Made by a program: the position numbers and the translations under genes. DNA of 56,036 nt from Hungatella sp. (GTDB taxonomy: Bacteria > Bacillota > Clostridia > Lachnospirales > Lachnospiraceae): assembly GCA_022792815.1 (NCBI GenBank), contig JAAWBS010000039.1, positions 1 through 56,036 of the forward strand. The letters run 5' to 3'. The notes beneath the pieces are model-generated. The model was given only the letters and a program-made list of their open reading frames with translations, had not been told where the DNA came from and made no database searches. Within the stretch, counting starts at the first letter, position 1. Every line of letters begins with the position of its first letter. Below are positions 35,393-44,136 of the stretch, piece by piece.

Positions 35393-35607
35393 TAGGTAAT
35401 TGCAAAAGTCAAAGTTAAGAGAATATTCTGACAATATATTCCATACAAAGCCTTCGTACGCTAGGCATTCCGCTGAGCCCAGCAGGACAAAAAACACTCG
35501 GGCAGAGGGCCCTCCTGTTTTTTCTGGTCTCAGCTCCATGGCGTAATGGCTTTTCCTGGAATATATTGTCAGAATATTCAGCCAAGTTTTGAGTTTCGCA
35601 AATGCCT
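35393..35607. mobile_element. MITE-like element inserted in the valS leader, 215 bp
   Basis: The ends form long inverted repeats starting TAGG: the outer parts (35393-35420 and 35580-35607) match imperfectly, and the inner 22 bp (35421-35442 with 35558-35579) match perfectly. The imperfect palindrome continues towards the centre. It is flanked by an exact 12-bp direct repeat. It encodes no protein. Removal of element and one repeat would place the native GGAGAAAAGGAG leader of valS about 30 bp after the DUF6472 3' flank, so it was inserted into the T-box transcript. A transposase for it is not in the window. Confidence 0.8.
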
Positions 35608-35619
35608 ACATTCAAATCA
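35608..35619 (+). repeat. right copy of the 12-bp direct repeat
   Basis: Identical to 35381-35392; it directly precedes the valS ribosome-binding region. Confidence 0.75.
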
Positions 35620-35640
35620 GGAGAAAAGGAGAAAAAGAAG

Positions 35641-38286
35641 ATGAAAGAACTGGAAAAAACCTATAATCCATCTGCCATCGAGGAGAAGATCTATCAGAGA
35701 TGGCTGGACAACAAGTATTTTCACGCAAAGCCTAACAGGGACAAGAAGCCTTTTACCATCATGATGCCGCCGCCCAATATCACGGGTCAGCTCCACATGG
35801 GACATGCCCTGGACAACACCATGCAGGATATTCTTACCCGATATAAGAGGATGCAGGGCTTTGAGGCCCTGTGGCAGCCGGGCACGGACCACGCGGCCAT
35901 CGCCACGGAGGTGAAGGTCATCGAGAGCCTGAAGAAGCAGGGCATCGAGAAGGCAGACTTAGGCCGGGACGGATTTCTGGAGAAATGCTGGGACTGGAGA
36001 AAGGAGTACGGCGGAAAGATCATCAACCAGCTTCACAAGATGGGATCCGGCGCCGATTGGGACCGGGAGCGGTTCACCATGGACGAGGGCTGTTCCAAGG
36101 CGGTTCAGGAAGTATTTTTAAGGCTCTATGAGAAGGGATATATCTATAAAGGATCCCGGATCATCAACTGGTGCCCCGTGTGTCAGACCTCCATCTCGGA
36201 CGCGGAGGTGATCCATGAGGACCAGGAGGGATTCTTCTGGCATATCAATTATCCCATCGTCGGGGAGGAAGGCCGGTATGTGGAGATCGCCACCACCAGG
36301 CCGGAGACCCTCTTGGGGGACACGGCGGTCGCGGTGAACCCGGAGGACGAGCGGTATCAGGACCTGGTGGGGAAGATGTTAAAGCTGCCCTTGACGGACC
36401 GCATGATCCCGGTGATTGCAGATGCCTATGTGGACAAGGAGTTCGGCACCGGCTGTGTCAAGATCACACCGGCCCATGACCCCAATGACTTTGAGGTGGG
36501 GAAACGCCACAATCTGCCGGAGCTTGCTGTGATGAACGACGATGCCACCATTCATCTGCCGGGGAGCAAGTATGACGGCATGGATCGGTATGAGGCCAGG
36601 AAGGCGATAGTGGACGATCTGAAGGCTCTGGGGCTGCTGGTGAAGGTGGTTCCTCACGCCCACGCGGTAGGCATCCATGACAGGTGCAAGACCACAGTGG
36701 AGCCTATGATCAAGCCACAGTGGTTTGTGAAGATGGAGGAGATGGCAAAGCCTGCCATAGAGGCTTTGAGGACGGGAGAGCTGAAATTTGTCCCCGAAAG
36801 TTTCGGAAAGACCTATCTTCACTGGCTGGAGGGGATTCGTGACTGGTGTATCTCCAGACAGCTGTGGTGGGGGCACCGGATTCCGGCTTACTACTGTGAC
36901 CGATGCAGCAAGATCGTGGTGGCTGCCGAGAAGCCGGAGGTCTGTCCGGAGTGCGGCAGCACCCATTTCACTCAGGACGAGGACACGCTGGACACTTGGT
37001 TCAGCTCGGCTCTCTGGCCGTTTTCCACTCTGGGGTGGCCTGAAAAGACAGAGGATCTGGAGTATTTCTATCCCACGGACGTTCTGGTCACCGGCTATGA
37101 CATCATCTTCTTCTGGGTGATTCGAATGGTGTTTTCCGGCATCGAGCAGACGGGGAAATGTCCTTTCCACACGGTGCTGATCCACGGGCTGGTGAGAGAC
37201 TCTCAGGGGCGTAAGATGAGTAAATCTCTGGGAAATGGCATCGATCCTCTGGAGGTCATCGAGAAATACGGCGCAGACGCACTCCGCATGACCCTGATCA
37301 CAGGCAATGCCCCCGGCAACGACATGCGGTTTTACTGGGAGAGAGTGGAGAACAGCCGGAATTTTGCCAACAAGATCTGGAATGCCTCCCGGTTTATCAT
37401 GATGAATCTGGAGAAGGCACAGGACACCTGCGTGGAGTTGGCGGACCTGACTATGGCGGACCGGTGGATCCTGTCCAAGGCCAATGACCTGGCAAAAGAG
37501 GTGACAGACAATTTAGACCGGTATGAGCTGGGCATCGCCTTACAAAAGGTATTTGATTTCGTGTGGGAGGAGTTCTGCGACTGGTACATCGAGATGGTGA
37601 AGCCCAGACTGTGGGAGGAGGAGGACACCACCAAGGCCGCGGCCATCTGGACCTTAAAGACGGTGCTGAATCAGTCCTTAAAGCTTCTTCACCCCTATAT
37701 CCCCTTTGTAACCGAGGAGATCTTCTGCAATCTCAACGAAGAGGAGGAGTCCATCATGAACGCCTCCTGGCCTGAGTATCGCCCGGAGTGGAATTTCCGG
37801 ACAGAGGAGCATGCGGTGGAGGTCATCAAAGAGGCGGTCCGCGGCATCCGAAACGTCCGCTCTTCCATGAATGTCCCGCCCAGCAAGAAGGCCAAGGTCT
37901 ACGTGGTATCCGAAAACAGGGAGCTGCTTGACATCTTCGAACACAGCCGGGTATTCTTTGCCACCCTGGGTTATGCCAATGAGGTGGCGCTTCAGGAGGA
38001 CAAGACGGGAATCGCCGAGGATGCGGTGTCCGCCGTGATCCATCAGGCCACCATCTATATGCCCTTTGCGGAATTGGTGGATATAGAAAAAGAGGTGGAG
38101 AGGCTGAAGAAGGAGGAAGAGCGGCTTGAGGGCGAGCTGGCCCGCGTCAATGGCATGCTGAACAACGAGAAGTTCGTCAGCCGGGCTCCCCAGGACAAGA
38201 TCGCCCAGGAGAGGGAAAAACAGGCCAGGTACAGCCAGATGATGTCCCAGGTGAAGGAGAGGTTGGTGCAGTTAGGCCGTCAGTAA
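35641..38286 (+). CDS. valS: valine-tRNA ligase
   Basis: The 881-aa class I synthetase charges tRNA-Val. The HIGH motif is 'PPPNITGQLHMGHAL' near 44-58 and the KMSKS motif is in 'GRKMSKSLGNGIDPL' near 524-538. The editing domain has 'EIATTRPETLLGDTAVAVNP'. The C-terminal coiled coil ('LVDIEKEVERLKKEEERLEG') is the usual tRNA-binding arm. The ATG at 35641 has GGAGAAAAAGAAG in front; the frame open from 35602 begins inside the inserted element. Expression should depend on the T-box 950 bp upstream. Confidence 0.96.
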   Translation: MKELEKTYNPSAIEEKIYQRWLDNKYFHAKPNRDKKPFTIMMPPPNITGQLHMGHALDNTMQDILTRYKRMQGFEALWQPGTDHAAIATEVKVIESLKKQGIEKADLGRDGFLEKCWDWRKEYGGKIINQLHKMGSGADWDRERFTMDEGCSKAVQEVFLRLYEKGYIYKGSRIINWCPVCQTSISDAEVIHEDQEGFFWHINYPIVGEEGRYVEIATTRPETLLGDTAVAVNPEDERYQDLVGKMLKLPLTDRMIPVIADAYVDKEFGTGCVKITPAHDPNDFEVGKRHNLPELAVMNDDATIHLPGSKYDGMDRYEARKAIVDDLKALGLLVKVVPHAHAVGIHDRCKTTVEPMIKPQWFVKMEEMAKPAIEALRTGELKFVPESFGKTYLHWLEGIRDWCISRQLWWGHRIPAYYCDRCSKIVVAAEKPEVCPECGSTHFTQDEDTLDTWFSSALWPFSTLGWPEKTEDLEYFYPTDVLVTGYDIIFFWVIRMVFSGIEQTGKCPFHTVLIHGLVRDSQGRKMSKSLGNGIDPLEVIEKYGADALRMTLITGNAPGNDMRFYWERVENSRNFANKIWNASRFIMMNLEKAQDTCVELADLTMADRWILSKANDLAKEVTDNLDRYELGIALQKVFDFVWEEFCDWYIEMVKPRLWEEEDTTKAAAIWTLKTVLNQSLKLLHPYIPFVTEEIFCNLNEEEESIMNASWPEYRPEWNFRTEEHAVEVIKEAVRGIRNVRSSMNVPPSKKAKVYVVSENRELLDIFEHSRVFFATLGYANEVALQEDKTGIAEDAVSAVIHQATIYMPFAELVDIEKEVERLKKEEERLEGELARVNGMLNNEKFVSRAPQDKIAQEREKQARYSQMMSQVKERLVQLGRQ

Positions 38287-38309
38287 GCTCTCGTCCCGGG
38301 CTTACTGAC
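38279..38309 (+). terminator. hairpin around the valS stop codon
   Basis: GTCAGTAAGC and GCTTACTGAC form a perfect 10-bp stem that contains the TAA stop. There is no T-run directly after it, so it may be a weak terminator or an mRNA-end stabiliser. Confidence 0.4.
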
Positions 38310-38363
38310 AGGGAAATGGATAAAAAATCCTATGATTTTGTCGGATTCCGCGAAAAAAATCAG

Positions 38364-38391
38364 TTGCATATTGGTTGACATATATTATAAT
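38364..38391 (+). promoter_or_regulatory. promoter of folC
   Basis: TTGCAT at 38364-38369, 16 bp, and a perfect TATAAT at 38386-38391, about 45 bp before the folC start. Confidence 0.65.
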
Positions 38392-38436
38392 GATGATACC
38401 AGGGTCAAAAGGTCATGGTCACAGGAGGAGGTGTCT

Positions 38437-39741
38437 ATGGAGGCAGAAGAATACTTAAACCGAATTCCCATGTGGGCGTCTAAGAAGAACAGCCTTGAGG
38501 CCATCCGTGACTTTCTGGGAGAGCTGGGGGATCCGGACGACTCCATGAAGCTGATTCATGTGGCAGGCACAAATGGGAAGGGTTCCGTGTGCGCCTATCT
38601 GACTTCTGTGCTGAGAGCGGCAGGGTACCGGACAGGAACTTTTATCTCCCCCCACCTGGTCTACACCAGAGAGCGGTTTCTCATAGACGGCAGACCTGTG
38701 GAGGCACCGGCGTTTGAGAAGGCCTTTCTCAGGGTAAAGACTCTGGCGGACAGGATGACAGCCGAGGGATATGAGCCCCCCACCTATTTTGAGTTTCTGT
38801 TTTATATGTTTCTGGTGATCTGTCAGGAGAAAGCGCCGGATTTTGTCATTCTGGAGACGGGCATGGGAGGGCTTCTGGACACGACCAATGTGATCCGAAA
38901 CCCGCTTCTGACAGTGATCACCTCCATCAGCATGGATCACATGCAGTATCTGGGACATACGGTGGAGGACATCGCCGCCCAGAAGGCAGGGATTCTTAAG
39001 AGGCATGTGCCGGTGGTCTGTGACTGCAGCTGTCCTCAGAGTACCCAGGTGGTCCGGGCGGCGGCAGAGAGACTGGACTGTCCCTGGTATCCGGTGGGGG
39101 AAAAGGATTATAGGTTTTTGGGCCGAAGCCATGGATTTGCGGAGATTTCCGTGGAGACTCCATGGGGAGCAAGACCGATCCGCGTCTTCTCCGAGGCGGA
39201 CTATCAGATGAACAATGGTGCTGTGGCGGTCTTCGGGGCAGAGATTCTCAACCAGACAGGGGCCGCAGACATCACCCCGGACCAGATCAGGCGGGGGATG
39301 GAAGAGAGCAGGTGGCCCGGGCGGATGGAGGAAGTGCTTCCCGGCATCTATGTGGACGGAGCCCACAACGGGGGAGGGATGGAAGCCCTGACCCGGACTG
39401 TCAGACGGATGGTTCTGGAGAGCAGAAGGAGTGTGTCCCTCATGTTCGGAGTGGTGTCGGACAAGGAATACCACAGGATGATCGAGGAACTGTGCAGGGA
39501 TCTGCCCATCAGCCGTGTGACCATCGCCCATATGGCCACAGAGCGGAGCGCGGACACGGGGGAGCTGGCGGAGATATTTCGGCGAGAGATCGGGTGTCCG
39601 GTGGAGGTCTTTGACACGGTGAGGGAGGCATGGGATCATTTTCTCTCCTGCCGTGGAGACGGGTTGGCTTTCTGTGCCGGTTCCCTCTATCTGGTGGGGG
39701 AGATAAAAGAGATCCTGGCAGCTCAAGGAGGAAGGACATGA
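38437..39741 (+). CDS. folC: bifunctional folylpolyglutamate/dihydrofolate synthase
   Basis: FolC adds glutamate to folates. The ATP-binding loop is 'HVAGTNGKGSVCAYLTSVL' near residue 44-62, followed by 'SPHLVYTRERFLIDGRPV' and 'LETGMGGLLDTTNVI'; the C-terminal Mur-ligase-like domain has 'DGAHNGGGMEALT'. Length is 434 aa from the ATG at 38437, which has AGGAGGAGG before it; the longer frame from 38332 covers the promoter and is not coding. The stop overlaps the next small gene by ATGA. Confidence 0.92.
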   Translation: MEAEEYLNRIPMWASKKNSLEAIRDFLGELGDPDDSMKLIHVAGTNGKGSVCAYLTSVLRAAGYRTGTFISPHLVYTRERFLIDGRPVEAPAFEKAFLRVKTLADRMTAEGYEPPTYFEFLFYMFLVICQEKAPDFVILETGMGGLLDTTNVIRNPLLTVITSISMDHMQYLGHTVEDIAAQKAGILKRHVPVVCDCSCPQSTQVVRAAAERLDCPWYPVGEKDYRFLGRSHGFAEISVETPWGARPIRVFSEADYQMNNGAVAVFGAEILNQTGAADITPDQIRRGMEESRWPGRMEEVLPGIYVDGAHNGGGMEALTRTVRRMVLESRRSVSLMFGVVSDKEYHRMIEELCRDLPISRVTIAHMATERSADTGELAEIFRREIGCPVEVFDTVREAWDHFLSCRGDGLAFCAGSLYLVGEIKEILAAQGGRT

Positions 39742-39875
39742 TTGATTTCGAAGAAGAATTAAGCCACTATAAACCCAGCCTGGAGATTGAGGCGGTAGAG
39801 GATGCCATCGGAAAAAATGATCTGACGGATATGACGGACCTTATGATGGAACTGATCAAAGAGAGAAAAGAGTAG
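39738..39875 (+). CDS. 45-aa small acidic protein
   Basis: MIDFEEELSHYKPSLEIEAV starts this short, acidic, probably helical product, which ends in KERKE. AAGGAGGAAGG lies before the ATG, the start overlaps the folC stop, and the next gene follows after 4 bp. These joins support a real gene. The family is not recognised. Confidence 0.6.
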   Translation: MIDFEEELSHYKPSLEIEAVEDAIGKNDLTDMTDLMMELIKERKE

Positions 39876-39879
39876 TTTT

Positions 39880-41184
39880 ATGGATTATGCGAGAAGATGC
39901 CAGCTGATAGCCAACGGGTACTACAACCAGGGGCTTGAGAAGGCGAAGATACGAGATCTGACGGGGGCGGCAGAGTGTCTGAAAAAGAGTCTTCATTTTC
40001 ATAAATACCAGACAGAGGCCAGGAATCTTCTGGGGCTGATCTACTATGAGATGGGAGAGACAGCGGAAAGTCTGGTGCAGTGGGTCATCAGCATGAATCT
40101 GCAGCCTGACGGCAATCGGGCGGCAGTGTACCTTCGGGAGATCCAGGAAAAGCCCGGAAGGCTGGAGGCGGAGAGTCAGAACATCAAAAAATATAACCAG
40201 GCCCTGTCCCACGCCCAATCGGGCAGCGATGATCTGGCCGTGCTTTTGCTGGGCAGGGTGGTGGACTACAATCCTCATTTTGTCAAGGCTCATCTGGTGC
40301 TGGCTCTGCTGTACATGAGCCATGGGGATTACACCAAGGCGGGCAAATCCCTGCAGAAGGTGCTTCAGATCGACAAGAATCACCCGAAAGCTCTGTGGTA
40401 CATGTCCATCGTCAAATCTCACACCGGCCGGGCTGAGGTGGAGCGAAAAAAGATGGATGTGGCGTTTTCCCATCGCCAGATGCAGGACGACGACGTCATC
40501 CTTCCCCCTACCTATCGGGAGACCACGGGATGGATGACCATCATCAACATCGCGGTGGGACTGGCCCTGGGAGCCGCGGTGATCTGGTTTTTGGTGATGC
40601 CTGCTCTGGAACAGGAGCTGAACAATCAGCACAATCAGGAATTGACCGGTGTGCTTCAGGAGGTCAACCAGAAGAATCTGGAGATTGGGGCTCTGGGGCA
40701 GAGGCTTTCGGACATGGAGTCGGAGCGGGATCAGGCGGCCTCTCAGCTTTTGACCATGCAGGAGGACGAGGAGGGACGGATCAGGCAGTATCAGAGGCTG
40801 GTTCAGATCTTAAAGGCCCGTGAGGCCCAGGACATGAGGGTCGTGGCCACCGTGTATGCGGACATGGATCTTGGCCTTATCACAGACCCGGATACGGCGG
40901 CAGTGGCGGCGGAGATTACCGCATACATGGAGACAGAAGGGTATCAGGTCCTGGCAGACATGGGCAATGAGGCCCGGGATGCCGGCAATCAGGACACCGC
41001 TCTGGACCTTTATCAGAAGAGCCTGAACATCAAAGGGGACAACCCCCAGGTGATCTATGACATGGCATTGATCTATCAGGCCAAGGAGGAGCGGGACAAG
41101 GCCAACGAGCTGTTCGGCCAGGTGATTATGAACTTTTCCAGCAGTGAGCTGGCAGCTCTGGCCAAGGAGGCCAGGGGATATTGA
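39880..41184 (+). CDS. TPR membrane protein with coiled coil
   Basis: A 434-aa protein. Residues 1-200 are TPR-like helical repeats ('GLEKAKIRDLTGAAECLKKS', 'AHLVLALLYMSHGDYTKAGK'). One transmembrane helix is near 218-240 ('IINIAVGLALGAAVIWFLVM'). A coiled coil (about 245-315, Gln/Glu-rich) and a last TPR pair ('ALDLYQKSLNIKGDNPQVIY') follow. The cytoplasmic TPRs precede the helix, so the C-terminal part should lie outside. Function is unknown. A terminator follows. Confidence 0.75.
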   Translation: MDYARRCQLIANGYYNQGLEKAKIRDLTGAAECLKKSLHFHKYQTEARNLLGLIYYEMGETAESLVQWVISMNLQPDGNRAAVYLREIQEKPGRLEAESQNIKKYNQALSHAQSGSDDLAVLLLGRVVDYNPHFVKAHLVLALLYMSHGDYTKAGKSLQKVLQIDKNHPKALWYMSIVKSHTGRAEVERKKMDVAFSHRQMQDDDVILPPTYRETTGWMTIINIAVGLALGAAVIWFLVMPALEQELNNQHNQELTGVLQEVNQKNLEIGALGQRLSDMESERDQAASQLLTMQEDEEGRIRQYQRLVQILKAREAQDMRVVATVYADMDLGLITDPDTAAVAAEITAYMETEGYQVLADMGNEARDAGNQDTALDLYQKSLNIKGDNPQVIYDMALIYQAKEERDKANELFGQVIMNFSSSELAALAKEARGY

Positions 41185-41200
41185 AGGGCTGGTTTGAGGA

Positions 41201-41239
41201 AGACACTACAAAAGAGAGGTTTTTTTGTGGTGTCTTTTT
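41201..41239 (+). terminator. intrinsic terminator before the sigma-F operon
   Basis: AGACACTACAAAA and TTTTGTGGTGTCT pair over 13 bp with one G-T pair, followed by TTTT. It isolates the folC/TPR transcript from spoIIAA. Confidence 0.8.
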
Positions 41240-41285
41240 GTATTATGGGGGTAAGGTGTCAAAAAAAGAAAGAGAGGACGGATAC

Positions 41286-41627
41286 ATGGCAGAATCCACA
41301 TTTACCTATGAAGCGAAAGGACAGGTGCTGGTGATCCATATGCCAAAAGAGCTGGATCATCACAACTGCCGAAATCTGCGGTACGAGACAGACCTTTTGC
41401 TGGCGGAGAATTATATCACGAAGATCGTCTTCGATTTTTCGAAAACCCAGTTTATGGATTCCTCGGGGATCGGGATTTTGTTAAACCGCTACAAACAGAT
41501 GGAGCGCAGCGGAGGAAAGGTGGCCATCTACGGGGCAGGAGTGCAGATTCTCAGGGTGCTGACCATCGGAGGAATCGGAAAACTGGTGCCCAGGTATGAT
41601 TCAAAGGAAGCCGCCATTGCGGGGTAA
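41286..41627 (+). CDS. spoIIAA: anti-sigma F factor antagonist
   Basis: SpoIIAA frees sigma-F in the forespore by binding SpoIIAB. The 113-aa STAS domain contains 'FDFSKTQFMDSSGIGILLNR', where the serine pair includes the residue phosphorylated by SpoIIAB, and ends in 'GIGKLVPRYDSKEAAI'. I chose the ATG at 41286, preceded by GAGAGG; the frame open from 41181 crosses the terminator. First gene of the canonical spoIIA operon. Confidence 0.93.
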   Translation: MAESTFTYEAKGQVLVIHMPKELDHHNCRNLRYETDLLLAENYITKIVFDFSKTQFMDSSGIGILLNRYKQMERSGGKVAIYGAGVQILRVLTIGGIGKLVPRYDSKEAAIAG

Positions 41628-41642
41628 AGGAGAGTGGAGAGG

Positions 41643-42107
41643 ATGGCAGAAGTCAGAGAGAAAGAGGAGAGACAGGGGATGGACCAGGGGAGAGAGACGT
41701 TTCGGATGGAACTGGAGAGTCGGTCTGAGAATGAGGAATTTGCCAGGATGACGGTTGCCATGTTTATGAGCCGCATGGACCCGACGTTAGAGGAGATCGA
41801 TGATGTGAAGACCGCGGTGTCGGAGGCAGTGACCAACGGGGTCATCCACGGATATCAGGGAAAGGAGGGAATTATCTACATAGAGGCGGCTGTGGAGGGG
41901 AAAGATTTCACAGTATCCATAAGGGATCAGGGGATAGGGATGGCAGATGTAAAGAAAGCCATGGAGCCTATGTACACCACAGATGAGACCGGAGAGAGGT
42001 CAGGAATGGGATTTTCCTTCATGGAGGCCTTCATGGACCAGGTGGAGGTGAGGTCCGAACCGGGGAAGGGAACAGAAGTGATCATGAAAAAACGGATAGG
42101 CAGGTGA
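41643..42107 (+). CDS. spoIIAB: anti-sigma F factor (serine kinase)
   Basis: SpoIIAB holds sigma-F inactive and phosphorylates SpoIIAA. The GHKL ATPase motifs are present: N-box 'DVKTAVSEAVTNGVIHGY', G1 'SIRDQGIGMADVKKAM' and G2 'ERSGMGFSFMEAFMD'. I give the ATG at 41643 (154 aa, AAAGGAG upstream). An internal ATG at 41679 would give 142 aa with a GAGGAG site and fits the usual family length better; which is used is uncertain. Confidence 0.92.
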   Translation: MAEVREKEERQGMDQGRETFRMELESRSENEEFARMTVAMFMSRMDPTLEEIDDVKTAVSEAVTNGVIHGYQGKEGIIYIEAAVEGKDFTVSIRDQGIGMADVKKAMEPMYTTDETGERSGMGFSFMEAFMDQVEVRSEPGKGTEVIMKKRIGR

Positions 42108-42111
42108 AATC

Positions 42112-42825
42112 ATGGACGAGACCATGACCCTTATAGACAGAGCGCACAAGGGGGATAAAGGGGCCAGGGATCAGCTGGTTCTGGATAATTTAGGGCTGAT
42201 CTGGAGTATCGTCCGGAGATTTCAGGGCAGAGGGTACGAGATGGAAGACCTGTTTCAGATCGGAAGTATCGGACTTCTCAAGGCCATCGACAAGTTTGAC
42301 TTATCCTATGAGGTGCGGTTTTCCACCTATGCGGTGCCGATGATCACCGGGGAGATCAAGAGGTTTCTTAGGGATGACGGTATGATCAAGGTCAGCCGTT
42401 CTTTAAAGGAGATGGGCATGCGGGCCAGAAGCGTCAGAGAGAGTCTGACCTGTGCGCTGGGGCGGGAGCCTACGGTGGAGGAGATTGCCAGAGAGATGGG
42501 GGCCAGCAAGGAGGAGGTGGCAGCTTCCATCGAGGCGGGGGCGGAGGTGGAGTCCCTGTACAAGACCATTCAAAAGCAGGATGACAACAATCTGTGCCTT
42601 ATGGACCGGATTGAGGATGAGAATCAGGACCAGGAGCGGCTTCTCAACCACATGGTTTTGGAGGAGCTGATCGGGCAGCTGGAGGGAAAGGAGCGGGAGA
42701 TCATCCTGCGGCGGTACTATCAGAATCAGACTCAGACAGAGGTGGCGAAGGCTTTGGATATTTCCCAGGTACAGGTATCGCGGCTGGAGAAAAAAATTCT
42801 GAAACGGATGCGGGAAAAATTTTGA
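42112..42825 (+). CDS. sigF: RNA polymerase sigma-F factor
   Basis: The first forespore-specific sigma factor of sporulation, 237 aa. Region 2 has 'DLFQIGSIGLLKAIDKFDLS' and 'FSTYAVPMITGEIKRFLRDD'; region 3 has 'VSRSLKEMG'; region 4 has 'TQTEVAKALDISQVQVSRLE'. It lies last in spoIIAA-spoIIAB-sigF, four bases after spoIIAB. The spoVA genes that follow are classic forespore (sigma-G) targets. Confidence 0.96.
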   Translation: MDETMTLIDRAHKGDKGARDQLVLDNLGLIWSIVRRFQGRGYEMEDLFQIGSIGLLKAIDKFDLSYEVRFSTYAVPMITGEIKRFLRDDGMIKVSRSLKEMGMRARSVRESLTCALGREPTVEEIAREMGASKEEVAASIEAGAEVESLYKTIQKQDDNNLCLMDRIEDENQDQERLLNHMVLEELIGQLEGKEREIILRRYYQNQTQTEVAKALDISQVQVSRLEKKILKRMREKF

Positions 42826-42934
42826 ATCAGGTGATATCCGTATGATTTGCAAAAAAAATGCCATACTACTCACAGGCGGCCCAATCTTTTAGGGCCCGGC
42901 AGATCAATAAGAAAAAGAATGGATGTGATGTGGA

Positions 42935-43093
42935 ATGGAATTTTTAAAGCAAAAGTGGGGATATCTCTTGGCTCTGGCCCTGGTCCTCATAGGAGCGGGG
43001 GTCGTGTGGTATCTTCTCTTTTTAAACGGGGCCAAGGACTATACAGGAGGAATGCTGGTTTCGCTCCCCTCCATGGCGAAGGAGATGATGTGA
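42935..43093 (+). CDS. 52-aa single-span membrane protein
   Basis: The frame reads MEFLKQKWGYLLALALVLIG then 'AGVVWYLLFLNGAKDYTGGM' and ends 'SMAKEMM', giving one clear membrane helix at about 9-31. It lies between sigF and spoVAA and stops one base before the spoVAA start, which supports translational coupling. The ribosome-binding site is weak. A longer overlapping frame (42847-43116) is low-complexity and not preferred. Probably a forespore membrane protein. Confidence 0.55.
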   Translation: MEFLKQKWGYLLALALVLIGAGVVWYLLFLNGAKDYTGGMLVSLPSMAKEMM

Positions 43094-43094
43094 G

Positions 43095-43721
43095 ATGTCA
43101 AAAAGCCTGTATCTGAAGCTGAACCAGATCTCCGAGGTCCACGACAAAGACGTCTATCTGAAGGACATCGGCACACTCTTTTGCGACGACGAGTCAGTCC
43201 TCAACCGCTGTAAGGCCTTAAAGGTGAAAAAGATCCAGTCGGATCAAGATCACCGGTACATCGGAAGCGTGCTGGACGTGATCAGCCTGATCTCTCAGAT
43301 GGATCCCGGGATCCAGGTGGAACATGTGGGGGAGTCAGACTACATCATCGACTACAAGGCGAAGAAGAAGCCGGCCAAGGTGTGGGCCTGGTGCAAGACT
43401 GTGTTCGTCGCAGTCATCTGTTTCTGCGGCGCGGCCTTCGCCATCATGACCTTTAACAATGATGCCAGCGTCACAGACGTGTTTCAGGAGATCTACCGTC
43501 TCAGCCTGGGACAGGAGGCCGGGGATTTTACGGTTCTGGAGCTGTCTTACTCCGTCGGCCTGGGGCTGGGTGTCATCCTGTTTTTCAACCATTTCTGCAA
43601 ATGGAAGCTGAACACGGATCCCACTCCTCTGGAGGTGGAGATGCGGCTCTACGAGGACAATATTTCCAAGACCCTGATACAAAATGACGGGAGGAAGGAG
43701 TCCGGAGTTGATGTCAGTTAA
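43095..43721 (+). CDS. spoVAA: stage V sporulation protein AA
   Basis: SpoVAA is part of the SpoVA channel complex linked to dipicolinic acid movement in spores. The 208-aa protein has a soluble N-terminal domain (about 1-95, 'YLKDIGTLFCDDE' near 17-29) and two membrane helices (about 100-120 and 150-170). The order sigF, spoVAA, spoVAB matches other Firmicutes. Confidence 0.88.
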   Translation: MSKSLYLKLNQISEVHDKDVYLKDIGTLFCDDESVLNRCKALKVKKIQSDQDHRYIGSVLDVISLISQMDPGIQVEHVGESDYIIDYKAKKKPAKVWAWCKTVFVAVICFCGAAFAIMTFNNDASVTDVFQEIYRLSLGQEAGDFTVLELSYSVGLGLGVILFFNHFCKWKLNTDPTPLEVEMRLYEDNISKTLIQNDGRKESGVDVS

Positions 43722-44136
43722 ACTAGCTGCTCTGGCAGTGTTCGGGCTTTGCGCCGGAGGCATCATCGCCGCCGGCGTCTTTGCGTTTCTGGCTATCATC
43801 GGCGTCTTTCCCAGACTCATAGGAAAGACGGGAACCAAAGGTCATATCCTGCTCTATGAGACCATGATTATCCTGGGTGGATTTATGGGGAATATCCTGG
43901 ATCTGTTTGAATTTCCCCTTCCCTTTGGGAATCCCTGGCTCCTGGGAATATTCGGGGCCAGCGTGGGGATCTTCGTGGGCTGTCTGGTCATGTCCCTGGC
44001 AGAGACCTTAAAGACGCTGCCGGTGATGAACCGGCGGATCCATATGTCTGTGGGGCTCCAGTACGTGATCCTGGCCATCGGTCTGGGGAAAATGCTGGGG
44101 TCTCTGTTCTATTTTTCTGCGGGGATAGGAAGGTGA
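43711..44136 (+). CDS. spoVAB: stage V sporulation protein AB
   Basis: A 141-aa protein with four hydrophobic segments and the family stretches 'GGIIAAGVFAFLAIIGVFPR' and 'LLGIFGASVGIFVGCLVMSL'. The ATG at 43711 overlaps the end of spoVAA and has AGGAAGGAG upstream. In Bacillus spoVAC would follow directly, but here an intergenic stretch and an unrelated transporter intervene. Confidence 0.87.
   Translation: MSVKLAALAVFGLCAGGIIAAGVFAFLAIIGVFPRLIGKTGTKGHILLYETMIILGGFMGNILDLFEFPLPFGNPWLLGIFGASVGIFVGCLVMSLAETLKTLPVMNRRIHMSVGLQYVILAIGLGKMLGSLFYFSAGIGR

Noticed and set aside
38455..39726. 423-codon open frame on the minus strand
   Set aside because: It is fully antisense to folC, which has all family motifs; the reverse frame is open only because of GC-rich codon use.
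42847..43116. 89-codon frame between sigF and spoVAA
   Set aside because: Its product is Gly/Arg-rich and unlike a folded protein; the overlapping frame at 42935 gives a clean membrane helix and is coupled to spoVAA.
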